Notes under the pieces: model-generated
Seen by the model: only the letters and a program-made list of their open reading frames with translations
Database searches by the model: none
What the model was told of the DNA's origin: nothing
Source of the DNA: DATEDA01 sp963789885
GTDB lineage: Bacteria; Pseudomonadota; Gammaproteobacteria; Burkholderiales; SG8-39
Direction: 5' to 3'
DNA length: 64,000 bases
Assembly: GCA_963789885.1 (NCBI GenBank)
Contig: CAWBNB010000050.1
Span: 434,001-498,000 of the forward strand
Made by a program: the position numbers and the translations under genes
In this document: in pieces, positions 11,959 through 21,096 of the stretch
Position numbering within the stretch: the first letter of the stretch is position 1
Layout: every line of letters begins with the position of its first letter

Positions 11959-14900
11959 ATGCCGATTCTCCGTTTGCGCGGGAGCACGGCGCTCTCCGCG
12001 TTCCGCCGGGCGAAGCTCGATACCGCCCTCCACGCCCTCGATCCGAGTCTCGCCGTCGCGGCGAGCGAGTTCTGGCACTTCGTCGAGGTCGAGCGCGCCC
12101 CGGACGCGCCCGAGCGCGCGCTCCTCGACCGGCTCCTCCGCTATGGCGCCGCCGCCGCCGAGGCGCCCCGCGATACCACGCTCTACCTCGTAACGCCGCG
12201 CCTCGGGACGATCTCGCCCTGGTCCTCGAAGGCCACCGACATCGCTCGCAACTGCGGGCTCGGCTTCGTGCGCCGAGTGGAGCGCGGCATTGCGCATCAC
12301 GTGGCGGGCGGCGGCGCCGGCCGCGACCGGATCGCGGCGCTCCTGCACGACCGGATGACCGAGACGGTGCTCGAGGGGGTCGAGGCCGCCGACGCGCTGT
12401 TCCGCCATTCGGCGCCGCGCCCGCTCGAGCAGGTGCCGGTGCTCGCAGGCGGGCGCGGCGCGATCGAGCGCGCGAACGCCGCGCTGGGGCTCGCGCTCTC
12501 CGACGACGAGATCGACTATCTCGTCGACGTCTTTACTGGGCTCGGGCGCGACCCGACCGACGTCGAGCTGACGATGTTCGCGCAGGCGAACTCGGAGCAC
12601 TGCCGGCACAAGATCTTCAACGCGTCGTGGATCGTCGACGGCGTTCCGCGCGAGCACACGCTGTTCGGGATGATCCGCACGACGCACGCGGCCAATCCGC
12701 AGGGCACGGTCCTCGCCTACGCCGACAACGCGGCGGTGCTCGAGGGGCGCCTCGCGCGCCGCTTCTTCGCCGACGCCGACGGCAGGTACCGCGCGCACGA
12801 AGAGTTGACCCACTACCTGGCGAAGGTCGAGACGCACAACCACCCGACGGCGATCTCGCCGTTCCCGGGCGCGGCAACCGGATCCGGGGGCGAGCTCCGC
12901 GACGAAGGCGCCACCGGGCGCGGCGCGAAGCCGAAGGCCGGCCTGAGCGGGTTCAGCGTGTCGAACCTGCGCATCCCGGGGTTCGTCCAGCCCTGGGAGC
13001 ACGACGCGGGCAAGCCCGACCGGATCGCCTCGGCGCTCGAGATTATGCTCGAGGGACCGATCGGCGCCGCCTCGTTCAACAACGAGTTCGGGCGTCCGCA
13101 CCTCGCCGGCTACTTCCGCACGTTCGAGATTCCGGCGGGCGGCATCGTCCGGGGCTACCACAAGCCGATCATGGTCGCCGGCGGGGTCGGCAACATCCGC
13201 GCGCCGCTCGCCCTCAAGAGCGCGATTCCCCCGGGTGCTGCGCTCGTGCAGCTCGGCGGCCCCGGGATGCTGATCGGCATGGGCGGCGGCGCCGCGTCCT
13301 CGCTCGAGGCGGGAGCGAACGTCGCCGACCTCGACTTCGATTCGGTCCAGCGCGGGAACGCCGAGATCCAGCGCCGCGCGCAGGAGGTCATCGACGCCTG
13401 CTCGGCGCTCGGGGCGTCGAGCCCGGTGCTCTCGATCCACGACGTCGGGGCCGGCGGGCTCTCGAATGCGCTGCCCGAACTCGCCCACGGCGCCGGGCGC
13501 GGGGCGGTGATCGACCTCCGCGCGGCGCCGAACGAGGAGCCCGGCATGACCCCGCGCGAGGTGTGGTGCAACGAGGCGCAGGAGCGCTATGTGCTCGCGG
13601 TTGCGCCCGAGCGGCTGGCGGAGTTCCGCGCGATCTGCGAGCGCGAGCGGTGCCCGTTCGCCGTGGTCGGCACGGCGACGGCGGACGGCCGCCTGGTCGT
13701 CGACGACCCGCAGTTCGGCAACAAGCCGGTCGACGTCGACCTCGCGGTGATCCTCGGGCTGCCGCCGAAGATGGTCCGCGACGTGCGGCACGTCGAGCGG
13801 CGGCTGCCGCCCCTCGATCTGCGGGCCGTCGAGCTGAAGGAGGCCTGCTACCGCGTGCTGCGTGCCCCGACCGTCGCCAACAAGAGCTTCCTCGTCACGA
13901 TCGGCGACCGCACCGTCGGGGGGCTCTGCGCGCGCGACCAGATGGTCGGACCGTGGCAGGTGCCGGTCGCCGACTGCGCGGTGACGCTCGCGGATTTCGC
14001 CGGCTACGCGGGCGAGGCGTTCGCGATCGGCGAGCGCGCGCCGCTCGCCGTGCTCGACGCGCCCGCCTCGGGCCGCATGGCGGTCGGCGAGGCGCTCACC
14101 AACCTCGCCGCCGCGGCGGTCCCTGATCTCGCGCGCGTCAAGCTCTCGGCGAACTGGATGGCCGCCGCCGGCTTCCCCGGCGAAGACGCAGCCCTCTACG
14201 ACACGGTGCGCGCGGTGGCGCTCGAGCTCTGCCCGCAGCTCGGGCTCGCCATCCCGGTCGGCAAGGATTCGCTGTCAATGCGCACGACCTGGCAGGAGGC
14301 GGGGCGGACGAAGGAAGTGGTCGCGCCGCTCTCCCTCGTGGTGTCGGCGTTCGCGCCGAGCGAGGACGCGCGGCGCGCCCTGACGCCGCAGCTGCGCACC
14401 GACGCCGGCGCGACCGAGCTCGTCCTCGTCGACCTCGGGCGCGGCCGGAACCGGCTCGGTGGCTCGCAGCTCGCGCAGGTGTACGGGCAGCTCGGCGACA
14501 CCGTTCCCGACCTCGACGATCCCGCGGCGCTGAAGGCGTTCTTCGCGGAGATCCAGTCGCTCAACCGGGACGGGCTGCTTCTCGCCTACCACGACCGCTC
14601 CGACGGCGGCCTCTTCGCCTGCGCCTGCGAGATGGCCTTCGCCGGTCACTGCGGCGTGACGCTGAACCTCGATCTCCTCGGCTACGACCCGCTCGCGCAC
14701 GACGTCGACGGCAACGAGCGCCGGCCCGAGCTGATGCGGGGGCGCGACCTCGAGCGCGTGCTCGCCGGCCTCTTCGCCGAGGAGCTCGGCGCGCTCGTCC
14801 AGGTCCGCGCCGACGACCGGGCGGCCGTCATGAGCCGGCTCGCCGGTGCCGGCCTGTACGCGACGGTCGTGGGCGCGCCGAACGCGCGCGACGAGATCCG

Positions 14901-15882
14901 GCTGGTCCGGAACGCAAGACCGGTGCTCGCCGAGCCGCGCGTCGACCTGCAGCGCGCGTGGTCGGAGGTCAGCTACCGGATGCAGCGCCTGCGCGACAAC
15001 CCGGAGTGCGCGCAGCAGGAGTTCGACCGTGCGCTCGACGCCGGGGATCCGGGTCTGAGCGTCGCGCTGCGCTTCGATCCGCACGAGGACGTCGCGGCGC
15101 CGTTCGTCGGACGCGGCGCGCGGCCGCAGGTCGCGATCCTGCGCGAGCAGGGCGTGAACGGCCAGATCGAGATGGCAGCGGCATTCGACCGCGCCGGCTT
15201 CGAGGCGGCCGACGTGCACATGAGCGACATCCTCGCGGCGCGGGTCCGGCTGGCGGGGTTCAAGGGCATTGCGGCGTGCGGCGGATTCTCGTACGGAGAC
15301 GTGCTCGGCGCGGGCGAGGGCTGGGCCAAGTCGATCCTCTTCAATCCCCGTGCGCGACACGAGTTCGAGTCGTTCTTCGGCCGCGCCGACACCTTCGCGC
15401 TCGGCGTCTGCAACGGCTGCCAGATGATGGCCGGCCTGCGCGAGCTCGTCCCCGGCGCCGGCGCGTGGCCGACGTTCCGCCGGAACCGCTCGGAGCAGTT
15501 CGAAGCGCGCTACGTGATGGTCGAGGTGACCGAGAGCCCGTCGATCCTCTTCCGCGGGATGGCGGGCAGCCGGATGCCGATCGCCACCGCGCACGGCGAG
15601 GGGCTGGCGGCATTCGACAGCCCGGCAACGCAGGCGCGGGCGCTGACGTGTCTCCGGTTCGTCGACAATCGGGGCGCCCCGGCCGAAGCGTACCCGCTCA
15701 ATCCCAATGGATCGCCGGGCGGGATTACGGGGCTGACTACCCCCGACGGCCGGTTCACCATCCTGATGCCCCATCCCGAGCGGGTGTTCCGCGCCGTGCA
15801 GTGCTCATGGCATCCGGAGGCGCCCGGTGACGAGAGCCCGTGGCTGCGGCTGTTCCGCAACGCGCGAGCCTGGGTCGGTTGA
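11959..15882 (+). CDS. purL: Phosphoribosylformylglycinamidine synthase PurL (single-chain)
   Basis: Full-length 1307-residue FGAM synthase, the fourth step of purine synthesis: FGAR + glutamine + ATP gives FGAM. The order is N-terminal PurS-like region, a linker, two AIRS-type ATP-binding halves and a C-terminal class I glutaminase. Visible blocks are MFAQANSEHCRHKIFNASW, VETHNHPTAISPFPGAATG, GGPGMLIGMGGGAASSLEAG and IPVGKDSLSMRTTW. In the glutaminase, GVCNGCQMMAGL supplies the nucleophile C1151 and MPHPERVF supplies H1272 and E1274. Length matches the large proteobacterial form. The gene stands alone with its own TATAAT box upstream and an intrinsic terminator 33 bases after the stop. Confidence 0.98.
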   Translation: MPILRLRGSTALSAFRRAKLDTALHALDPSLAVAASEFWHFVEVERAPDAPERALLDRLLRYGAAAAEAPRDTTLYLVTPRLGTISPWSSKATDIARNCGLGFVRRVERGIAHHVAGGGAGRDRIAALLHDRMTETVLEGVEAADALFRHSAPRPLEQVPVLAGGRGAIERANAALGLALSDDEIDYLVDVFTGLGRDPTDVELTMFAQANSEHCRHKIFNASWIVDGVPREHTLFGMIRTTHAANPQGTVLAYADNAAVLEGRLARRFFADADGRYRAHEELTHYLAKVETHNHPTAISPFPGAATGSGGELRDEGATGRGAKPKAGLSGFSVSNLRIPGFVQPWEHDAGKPDRIASALEIMLEGPIGAASFNNEFGRPHLAGYFRTFEIPAGGIVRGYHKPIMVAGGVGNIRAPLALKSAIPPGAALVQLGGPGMLIGMGGGAASSLEAGANVADLDFDSVQRGNAEIQRRAQEVIDACSALGASSPVLSIHDVGAGGLSNALPELAHGAGRGAVIDLRAAPNEEPGMTPREVWCNEAQERYVLAVAPERLAEFRAICERERCPFAVVGTATADGRLVVDDPQFGNKPVDVDLAVILGLPPKMVRDVRHVERRLPPLDLRAVELKEACYRVLRAPTVANKSFLVTIGDRTVGGLCARDQMVGPWQVPVADCAVTLADFAGYAGEAFAIGERAPLAVLDAPASGRMAVGEALTNLAAAAVPDLARVKLSANWMAAAGFPGEDAALYDTVRAVALELCPQLGLAIPVGKDSLSMRTTWQEAGRTKEVVAPLSLVVSAFAPSEDARRALTPQLRTDAGATELVLVDLGRGRNRLGGSQLAQVYGQLGDTVPDLDDPAALKAFFAEIQSLNRDGLLLAYHDRSDGGLFACACEMAFAGHCGVTLNLDLLGYDPLAHDVDGNERRPELMRGRDLERVLAGLFAEELGALVQVRADDRAAVMSRLAGAGLYATVVGAPNARDEIRLVRNARPVLAEPRVDLQRAWSEVSYRMQRLRDNPECAQQEFDRALDAGDPGLSVALRFDPHEDVAAPFVGRGARPQVAILREQGVNGQIEMAAAFDRAGFEAADVHMSDILAARVRLAGFKGIAACGGFSYGDVLGAGEGWAKSILFNPRARHEFESFFGRADTFALGVCNGCQMMAGLRELVPGAGAWPTFRRNRSEQFEARYVMVEVTESPSILFRGMAGSRMPIATAHGEGLAAFDSPATQARALTCLRFVDNRGAPAEAYPLNPNGSPGGITGLTTPDGRFTILMPHPERVFRAVQCSWHPEAPGDESPWLRLFRNARAWVG

Positions 15883-15914
15883 GCGCTCGCGCCGCGGACT
15901 GATCGCGGGAAACA

Positions 15915-15941
15915 AAACGGGGGCCGAGGCCCCCGTTTTTC
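15915..15941. terminator. Bidirectional intrinsic terminator between purL and the PPIase gene
   Basis: A 12-base stem (AAAACGGGGGCC pairing with GGCCCCCGTTTT), a two-base loop and TTTTT on the plus side with AAAA on the other. It sits between convergent genes and can stop both. Confidence 0.93.
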
Positions 15942-15963
15942 CTCACGCCGACGCCGGGAACTG

Positions 15964-16785
15964 CTACTCGACCTTCGCCTTCGCGCGCAGATCGCCGACG
16001 CTGCGCTCGAAGGCCTGCTTCTGCAGCCCCTCGGTGATCTGCTGCTTGACCTCGTCGTACGACGGGAACTTCGCCGGCCGGATGTCCTCGACCAGGATGA
16101 CGTGCCAGCCGAACTGCGTCTGCACCGGCGTCTCGGTGTACTTGCCCTTGTCGAGTTTCACCAGCGCGTCGCCGAACGGCTTCACGTAGCCGGCGGGCGA
16201 GTTCCAGTCGAGGTCGCCGCCGCGGTCCCTCGAGCCCGTGTCCTTCGACTGCTTCGCGAGCTCCTCGAACTTGCGGCCCTTCTTGAGGTCGGCGATCACC
16301 GCTTTCGCTTCATCCTCCTTCTCGAGCAGGATGTGGCGCGTCTTGTACTCCTTGTCGCCGCGCGAGGCCTTCAGCTTGTCGTACTCCGCGCGCACCTGCG
16401 GGTCGGCGACCGGATGGGTCCTGACGAAATCGGCGACGTACGCGTTCCACAGGACCTGCTGCCGCGCGAGGTCGAGCTGGACCTGCACGTCGGCGTTCTT
16501 CGGCAGCCCCTTGCGCGTTGCCTCCTGGGCGATGATCTCCCGCACGATCAGCTGTTCGCGCACCTCGTCGCGCAGCTGCGGCGTGTCGGGGACCCCGCGT
16601 GCCGCCTGCGCCTTGACGATCGTGTCGATCCGCGACGGCGGAATCGCGACGCCGTTGACCGTGGCGCCTTTCGTTGCAGCGACCGGCGCCTGCGCCGGGG
16701 CCTGCCCCTGCGCGAAGGCGGTGGCGAGGGGGAGGCCGAGCCCGAGCAGCGTCGCGGCTGCGAGGGACAGGCGATTGAGTGTCAT
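15964..16785 (-). CDS. Periplasmic parvulin-type peptidyl-prolyl isomerase
   Basis: A 273-residue secreted PpiC/SurA-type foldase. It has a signal peptide (LSLAAATLLGLGLPLATAFAQ), a helical chaperone-like N-terminal part and a parvulin domain from about residue 145. Parvulin features are YKTRHILLEKEDEAKAVI, the FEELAKQSKDTGS helix, GGDLDW and FGWHVILVED, including the usual catalytic histidines. It probably helps fold outer-membrane or periplasmic proteins. It is followed on the same strand by bolA after about 25 bases in the reverse order (bolA lies upstream), so bolA and this gene may be cotranscribed with yciB. Confidence 0.92.
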   Translation of the reverse strand: MTLNRLSLAAATLLGLGLPLATAFAQGQAPAQAPVAATKGATVNGVAIPPSRIDTIVKAQAARGVPDTPQLRDEVREQLIVREIIAQEATRKGLPKNADVQVQLDLARQQVLWNAYVADFVRTHPVADPQVRAEYDKLKASRGDKEYKTRHILLEKEDEAKAVIADLKKGRKFEELAKQSKDTGSRDRGGDLDWNSPAGYVKPFGDALVKLDKGKYTETPVQTQFGWHVILVEDIRPAKFPSYDEVKQQITEGLQKQAFERSVGDLRAKAKVE

Positions 16786-16810
16786 CTGTCGTTCCTTTCG
16801 GTGACTTGCG

Positions 16811-17092
16811 TTATCGGGCCGGCGCCGCCCGTTCCTCGGGGGCGAGCGCCTGGATGCTCAAAGCGTGGATCTCCCGGCGCATCATCGGTCCGAGCGCGCC
16901 GTACACCATTCGATGCCGCTCGACCGTGCCCTGCCCGCGAAAGCGCGGGGACACGATCAGGAGCCGGTAATGCCCGCCGCCGCCCGCGGCGCCGGCGTGG
17001 CCGGCATGCAGCGCGCTCTCGTCGACGAGGTCGAGCGCCTCGGGGTCGAGCGCGGCGAGTCGCTCGCGGATCGCCCGCGCGACGTCGCTCAC
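16811..17092 (-). CDS. bolA: BolA family protein
   Basis: A 93-residue BolA-type protein. BolA proteins pair with monothiol glutaredoxins in Fe-S and iron signalling, and some also act as regulators. The core HYRLLIVSPRFRGQGTVERHR, then MVYGALGPMMRREIHALSIQ, is the class II KH-like fold with its helix-turn and the conserved H-A-L-S-I ending. The start is GTG at 17092, which overlaps the yciB stop as GTGA; this matches the family length, whereas upstream frames do not. A run of alanine, glycine and histidine before the core is a little longer than in E. coli BolA. Confidence 0.88.
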   Translation of the reverse strand: MSDVARAIRERLAALDPEALDLVDESALHAGHAGAAGGGGHYRLLIVSPRFRGQGTVERHRMVYGALGPMMRREIHALSIQALAPEERAAPAR

Positions 17093-17622
17093 TGCTTCTC
17101 TTCCACGTACTTGGCGAGGAAGAGCCCTTGCGCCAGCACGAACAGCAGCATCAGGCCCATGCCGCCGAAGAGCTTGAAGTTGACCCAGGTGTCGGTGGAG
17201 AAGTTGAAAGCGACGTACAGGTTGGCCGCGCCCATGAACGCGAAGAACGCCGCCCAGCTCCAGTTGAGCTTGCGCCAGGCGTGGTCGGGCAGGACGAGCT
17301 GCTCGCCGAGGAGCGTCCGCATCAGGTTGCGGCGGAAGAAGAGCTCGCCGCCGCCGAGCACGGCGGCGAACAGCCAGTACAGCACCGTCGGCTTCCACTT
17401 GATGAAGGTCTCGTCCTGCAGCGCGAGCGTGGCACCGCCGAACACCACGATGATGGCGAGGCTCGCCCACAGCATCGTCTCCACCTTGCGGCCGCGCAGC
17501 TTGAGCCACGCGACCTGCGCGAACGTCGCCGCAATCGCCACGCCGGTCGCGACGTAGATGTCGGAGAGCTTGAACGCGACGAAGAAGAGGATGACCGGGA
17601 AGAGGTCGAACAGGAACTTCAT
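17089..17622 (-). CDS. yciB: Inner membrane septation protein A (YciB/IspZ family)
   Basis: A 177-residue polytopic membrane protein starting MKFLFDLFPVILFFVAFKL, the characteristic N-terminus of YciB. Further family marks are DIYVATGVAIAATFAQVAWL, WKPTVLYWLFAAVLGG and LNWSWAAFFAFMGAANLYVA. Members influence septation and cell-envelope organisation; the molecular activity is unknown. I chose the ATG at 17622 rather than one 13 codons upstream because it gives the conserved start. Its stop overlaps the bolA GTG. Confidence 0.93.
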   Translation of the reverse strand: MKFLFDLFPVILFFVAFKLSDIYVATGVAIAATFAQVAWLKLRGRKVETMLWASLAIIVVFGGATLALQDETFIKWKPTVLYWLFAAVLGGGELFFRRNLMRTLLGEQLVLPDHAWRKLNWSWAAFFAFMGAANLYVAFNFSTDTWVNFKLFGGMGLMLLFVLAQGLFLAKYVEEKQ

Positions 17623-17694
17623 GCGGCCGGCATTATCCCAGAACGCCCCCCCGGCCGCCACCGCCAGGGCGGCCGGTATGCCTGCCGGCGAGGC

Positions 17695-18102
17695 CTATTT
17701 CTTGTCGAACTTAAGGGACGCCGAATTGATGCAGTAGCGCAACCCGGTGGGCTCGGGGCCGTCGTCGAACACGTGCCCGAGATGGGCATCGCAGCGCGCG
17801 CAGTGGACCTCGGTCCGCTTCATGAAGAAGCTCGAGTCCTCCTGCGTTTCGACCGCGGCCGGGGTCTCCGGCTGCCAGTACGAGGGCCAACCGGTGCCCG
17901 AGTCGAACTTGTGCTCGGAGCTGAAGAGCGGCTGCCCGCAGCAGACGCAAGCGTAGGTCCCCTTGTCGTGGTGGTCCCAGTAAATGCCCGAGAACGCACG
18001 CTCGGTGCCGTGCTTGCGCGTCACCTTGAACTGGTGGTCGGTCAGCTGCTTCCGCCACGCTTCCTCGGACTTGCGGATTTTCTCGTCGGTCTTCTCGGTC
18101 AT
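17695..18102 (-). CDS. msrB: Peptide-methionine (R)-S-oxide reductase MsrB
   Basis: A 135-residue MsrB that repairs methionine-R-sulfoxide in oxidised proteins. Zinc is held by CVCC (C52, C55) and CARC (C101, C104). The substrate pocket GTGWPSYW and HLGHVFDDGP are intact, and the catalytic cysteine is C124 in RYCINSASL. No signal peptide is seen, so it is cytoplasmic. The 72 bases between this gene and yciB hold no gene. ATG at 18102 is preceded by CAGGAGAT. Confidence 0.97.
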   Translation of the reverse strand: MTEKTDEKIRKSEEAWRKQLTDHQFKVTRKHGTERAFSGIYWDHHDKGTYACVCCGQPLFSSEHKFDSGTGWPSYWQPETPAAVETQEDSSFFMKRTEVHCARCDAHLGHVFDDGPEPTGLRYCINSASLKFDKK

Positions 18103-18200
18103 CGGATCTCCTGGGGGTGCGGTCCTCGGTCGCCCCGCGGGGCGGGGACCTTACAGGCTGCGTTTAGAATACTCGAACGCATTCCAGGAAGGAAACCCTC

Positions 18201-18599
18201 ATGCCGCTGGCGAAAATGGTCGAATACCGGGACGCCCCGCCCGAGGTGCGCGCGGTGTTCGACGACATCATGGCGACCCGCAAGACCGACTGGGTCAACA
18301 ATTTCTGGAAGATGCTCGCGGTCGATCCGCCCACCCTGCGCCGGACCTGGGAGAGCGTCAAGCAGGTGATGGCGCCCGGCGCCCTCGATCCCCTGGTGAA
18401 GGAGATGCTCTACATCGCGGTCAGCGTCACCAACGGCTGCGAGTACTGCATCCACTCGCACACCGCCGCGGCGCGCGCGAAGGGGATGACCGACGCGCAG
18501 CTCGCCGAGCTCATGGCGGTCGTCGGCCTCGCGAACCAGACCAACCGCTTCGCCGACGGCTGGCGGATCCCGGTCGACCCGCAGTTCGTGCCGAAGTAG
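18201..18599 (+). CDS. Carboxymuconolactone decarboxylase / AhpD-like protein
   Basis: A 132-residue all-helical protein of the CMD/AhpD superfamily. The AhpD core is present: E68 in LVKEMLYIAVS, then C80-x-x-C83 and H87 in CEYCIHSH. This is the peroxidase-type redox centre, so alkylhydroperoxidase-like activity is more likely than true lactone decarboxylation. An AGGAAGG ribosome site precedes the ATG. It is followed after ten bases by a flavin reductase-like gene, suggesting a small redox operon. Physiological partner unknown. Confidence 0.88.
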   Translation: MPLAKMVEYRDAPPEVRAVFDDIMATRKTDWVNNFWKMLAVDPPTLRRTWESVKQVMAPGALDPLVKEMLYIAVSVTNGCEYCIHSHTAAARAKGMTDAQLAELMAVVGLANQTNRFADGWRIPVDPQFVPK

Positions 18600-18609
18600 C
18601 CCGCGGTCG

Positions 18610-19239
18610 ATGGAGTGGGATTTCGCCGCGCTCGGCGCGCCGGGGCGCTATAAGCTGCTTGTGGGGCTCGTGACGCCGCGCCCGATCGCGTTCGTGTCCA
18701 CGCGCGGGCGGGACGGCGTCGACAACGCCGCGCCGTTCAGCTTCTTCAACGTGCTGGCGGAAGACCCGCCGGTGGTCATCGTGAGCATCGAGCGCAGGCG
18801 CGACGGCCGGCCCAAGGACTCGGGCCGGAACATCCTCGAGACGGGCGAGTTCGTCGTCAACATGGTGGACGAGGCGCTGCTCGAGCGGATGCACCTGTGC
18901 TCGGTCGAGTTCCCGTCCGAGGTGAGCGAGTTCGCGGAGGCCGGTCTCACCGCGGTGCCGGGGCACAAGGTCGGCGCGCCACGGATCGCCGAGTCGCCGG
19001 TGTCGATGGAATGCCGGCTGCACACGCGCGTGCCGTTCGAGAGGCGCGACCTCCTGATCGGCGAAATCGTCTGGCTGCACGTCCGCGACGGGATCGTCGA
19101 TCCGCAGACGCTGCGCGTCAGCGCCGATTACGCGCCGGTCGGCCGCCTCTACGCGAACCTGTACACGCGCACGCGCGATCGCGTTGCCCTCGATCAGAAC
19201 GCCTACGTCGAGGCGATGCGGCAGCTCGGGCGGGTGTGA
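18610..19239 (+). CDS. Flavin reductase-like (flavoredoxin family) protein
   Basis: A 209-residue FMN-binding split-barrel protein. The N-terminal TPRPIAFVSTRGRDGVDNAA, then FSFFNVLAEDPPVVIVSI and DSGRNILETGEFVVNMV, follow the flavin-reductase/flavoredoxin pattern. Such proteins bind FMN and reduce it with NAD(P)H, or work as FMN electron carriers. It is probably cotranscribed with the AhpD-like gene ten bases upstream. No dedicated monooxygenase is adjacent. Convergent with the histidine phosphatase gene. Confidence 0.85.
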   Translation: MEWDFAALGAPGRYKLLVGLVTPRPIAFVSTRGRDGVDNAAPFSFFNVLAEDPPVVIVSIERRRDGRPKDSGRNILETGEFVVNMVDEALLERMHLCSVEFPSEVSEFAEAGLTAVPGHKVGAPRIAESPVSMECRLHTRVPFERRDLLIGEIVWLHVRDGIVDPQTLRVSADYAPVGRLYANLYTRTRDRVALDQNAYVEAMRQLGRV

Positions 19240-19263
19240 CGCGAGCGAGCTGGATCGCCGCCG

Positions 19264-19854
19264 CTAGCGCGCGGCTGGCCAGTCCTCGACCCTGATCCGC
19301 GCGATCACCCGGAACCCGTCGCCCGTCGGCAGGACCACCGCGGCCTCGCCCTCGGCGAGGTAAGGCGGCCCGGCAACCGCATGGAAGGGGTTGCCGTGGC
19401 TCACGATCACGTCGTTGGCCCCGGGTGCCGGGCGTGCCGACAGGAGCTTGCGTAGCGCGGCGTAGCGCGCCGGGTCGTCGGCCCGCACCGGTCCGCCGCG
19501 CACCTCCGCGGTCTTCTCCGCGCGCCCGAACATGAGCTCGGCCGTCTCGACGGTGCGGCAGTACGGGCTCGCCCGCACCCTCCCGATCGGGATCCCGAGC
19601 GCCTTGATCGCGGCGCCGACCGCGCGCGCGTCGTCCCGTCCGCGGTCGACGAGATTGCGCTGGGTCGGGCAGTCGTCGAAGCTCTTCATCCCGGCGTCGT
19701 TCTTCGTCATGTCGGTGGCCGCATGACGGAAATAGAGGACGTAGCCGCCCCGGCGCAGGGCGTCGACCGCCGCGGGCGGCGCGAGGAGATCGTTCGCGGC
19801 CGCCGCCCCGAGCACGGCCAATGCGACGAAGGCGACCCAGCGAAGCGTGCGCAT
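19264..19854 (-). CDS. Secreted histidine phosphatase family protein
   Basis: A 196-residue histidine-acid-phosphatase/phosphoglycerate-mutase fold protein with an N-terminal hydrophobic signal (LRWVAFVALAVLGAAAA). The phosphate-binding motif is RHAATD (R43, H44), replacing the commoner RHGET. The second arginine is in SPYCRTVETAELMFG, and the second histidine in VIVSHGNPFHAV. Substrate unknown. It faces the Bug receptor gene divergently with about 80 bases between. Confidence 0.82.
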   Translation of the reverse strand: MRTLRWVAFVALAVLGAAAANDLLAPPAAVDALRRGGYVLYFRHAATDMTKNDAGMKSFDDCPTQRNLVDRGRDDARAVGAAIKALGIPIGRVRASPYCRTVETAELMFGRAEKTAEVRGGPVRADDPARYAALRKLLSARPAPGANDVIVSHGNPFHAVAGPPYLAEGEAAVVLPTGDGFRVIARIRVEDWPAAR

Positions 19855-19937
19855 GAGAGGAAGCTAGCATAAGGGGCGGTGGGGGCGGCGCGACTTCGCG
19901 GCGTGCTAGGCTCGTGCCGGATCGAGGAGGAAGGCTC

Positions 19938-20900
19938 ATGCATCGTCGGTTCCGCTGGTGGTCGCTCGCGCTCGGCATTGCGCTCGCGGCCACGGCCCAG
20001 GCGCAGACCGAACGGCCGGTGCGCATCATCGTCGGCTTCCCCGCCGGCGCCACGCTCGACTCGCTGGCGCGCCAGATCGCCGACAAGCTGCGTGCCGGCC
20101 TCGGCCAGCCGGTGATCGTGGAGAACCGCACCGGTGCCGCCGGCCGGCTCGCGGCAGAGTACGTGAAAAGCCAGCCGGGCGACGGCGCGACGCTTCTCAT
20201 GACGCCGCTCGCGAACATGGCGACCATGCCGCACTCGCACAAGGGGCTGCGCTACGACCCGTTCCGCGATTTCGCGCCGGTGTCGCACGTCGCGAGCTTC
20301 CAGATCACGTTCGCGGTCGGCCCGGCCGTGCCGTCGCAGACGCTGCGCGACTACGTGGCGCTGGTGAAGAAGGACCCGAGCGCAGGCAGCTATGCCTCGG
20401 CGGCCGCGGGCAGCATCCCGCACTTCCTCGGCGTGATGTTCGCCCGTACCGCGGGCATCGAGCTGACGCACGTCCCGTACAAGGGCACCGCGCCGGCCCT
20501 CACCGATCTCGTGGGTGGGCAGATCGCCGCGGCCGTGATGACCGTGCCCGACATCGTTCCGCTGCACAAGGCAGGCAAGCTCCGCGCGCTCGCGGTCGCG
20601 GGCGCGCAGCGTTCGGAGGCGTTGCCGGAGGTGCCGACGTTCAAGGAGCAGGGCTACGACCTCGAGGGCAGCGGCTGGTACGCGGTGTTCGCCCCGGCCT
20701 CGACGCCGAAGGAGACGGTGGACCGGTTGAGCCGGCAGATCGCCGCTGCGACCCAGACGCCCGAAGTCCGGGCGTTCATCCAGAGGGGCGGGATGGAGGC
20801 GACCGGAACGACCCCCGCTGAGCTCGCCGCGATCCTCAAGGCCGACTACGACCGCTGGGGGCCGGTGATCAAGGCGTCGGGGTTCACCTCGGAGGACTGA
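19938..20900 (+). CDS. Bug/TctC-type tripartite tricarboxylate receptor
   Basis: A 320-residue periplasmic binding protein of the Bug (TctC) family, greatly expanded in Burkholderiales. ATG 19938 has GAGGAGGAAGG upstream and begins a signal peptide ending near ATAQAQ. The mature start TERPVRIIVGFPAGATLDSL, then VIVENRTGAAGRLAAEYV and LTHVPYKGTAPALTDLVGGQ, are diagnostic. Ligands in the family are carboxylates, amino acids or aromatic acids. No tctAB membrane genes are nearby, so it is an orphan receptor, as is common. Confidence 0.93.
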   Translation: MHRRFRWWSLALGIALAATAQAQTERPVRIIVGFPAGATLDSLARQIADKLRAGLGQPVIVENRTGAAGRLAAEYVKSQPGDGATLLMTPLANMATMPHSHKGLRYDPFRDFAPVSHVASFQITFAVGPAVPSQTLRDYVALVKKDPSAGSYASAAAGSIPHFLGVMFARTAGIELTHVPYKGTAPALTDLVGGQIAAAVMTVPDIVPLHKAGKLRALAVAGAQRSEALPEVPTFKEQGYDLEGSGWYAVFAPASTPKETVDRLSRQIAAATQTPEVRAFIQRGGMEATGTTPAELAAILKADYDRWGPVIKASGFTSED

Positions 20901-21079
20901 TTCCCCCGCGGCGGCGCGCAGCCCCGGGGACACCTCGCCCGTCAGGGCGTCGAAGCAGAAGAGCTTGCCCGCGCCGTGGGCGTAGAGCCGTCCGTCCTCG
21001 ACGAGCAGGCCGATGAGCCAGGCGGCGCTGCGACCACCGACCCGCCGATCCCCATGAAGAGCAGCTCGGACACTTCCAT
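20895..21079 (-). pseudogene. Remnant of a PQQ-binding-like beta-propeller gene
   Basis: An excellent AGGAGG ribosome site leads to an ATG at 21079 and MEVSELLFMGIGGSVVA, which resembles the start of PQQ-type propeller proteins (a blade that would continue as VVALDRATG). The frame then breaks. In a second frame the DNA encodes LVEDGRLYAHGAGKLFCFDA, then LTGEV, which looks like the next propeller blade. The gene stops being recognisable by about 20895. An internal deletion of tens of bases plus 3' truncation would explain this. It follows the enolase-family gene by 17 bases and was probably the last gene of that operon. The identification rests on short blocks only. Confidence 0.5.
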
Positions 21080-21096
21080 GGCACCTCCTCCCTTCT

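Noticed and set aside
9086..11987. Long minus-strand and other-frame readings across the AsmA-like gene
   Set aside because: They are mirror images of the E/K/R octad repeats, giving S/R/A-rich or L/R-rich nonsense. The plus-strand frame has a proper membrane helix and AsmA domain.
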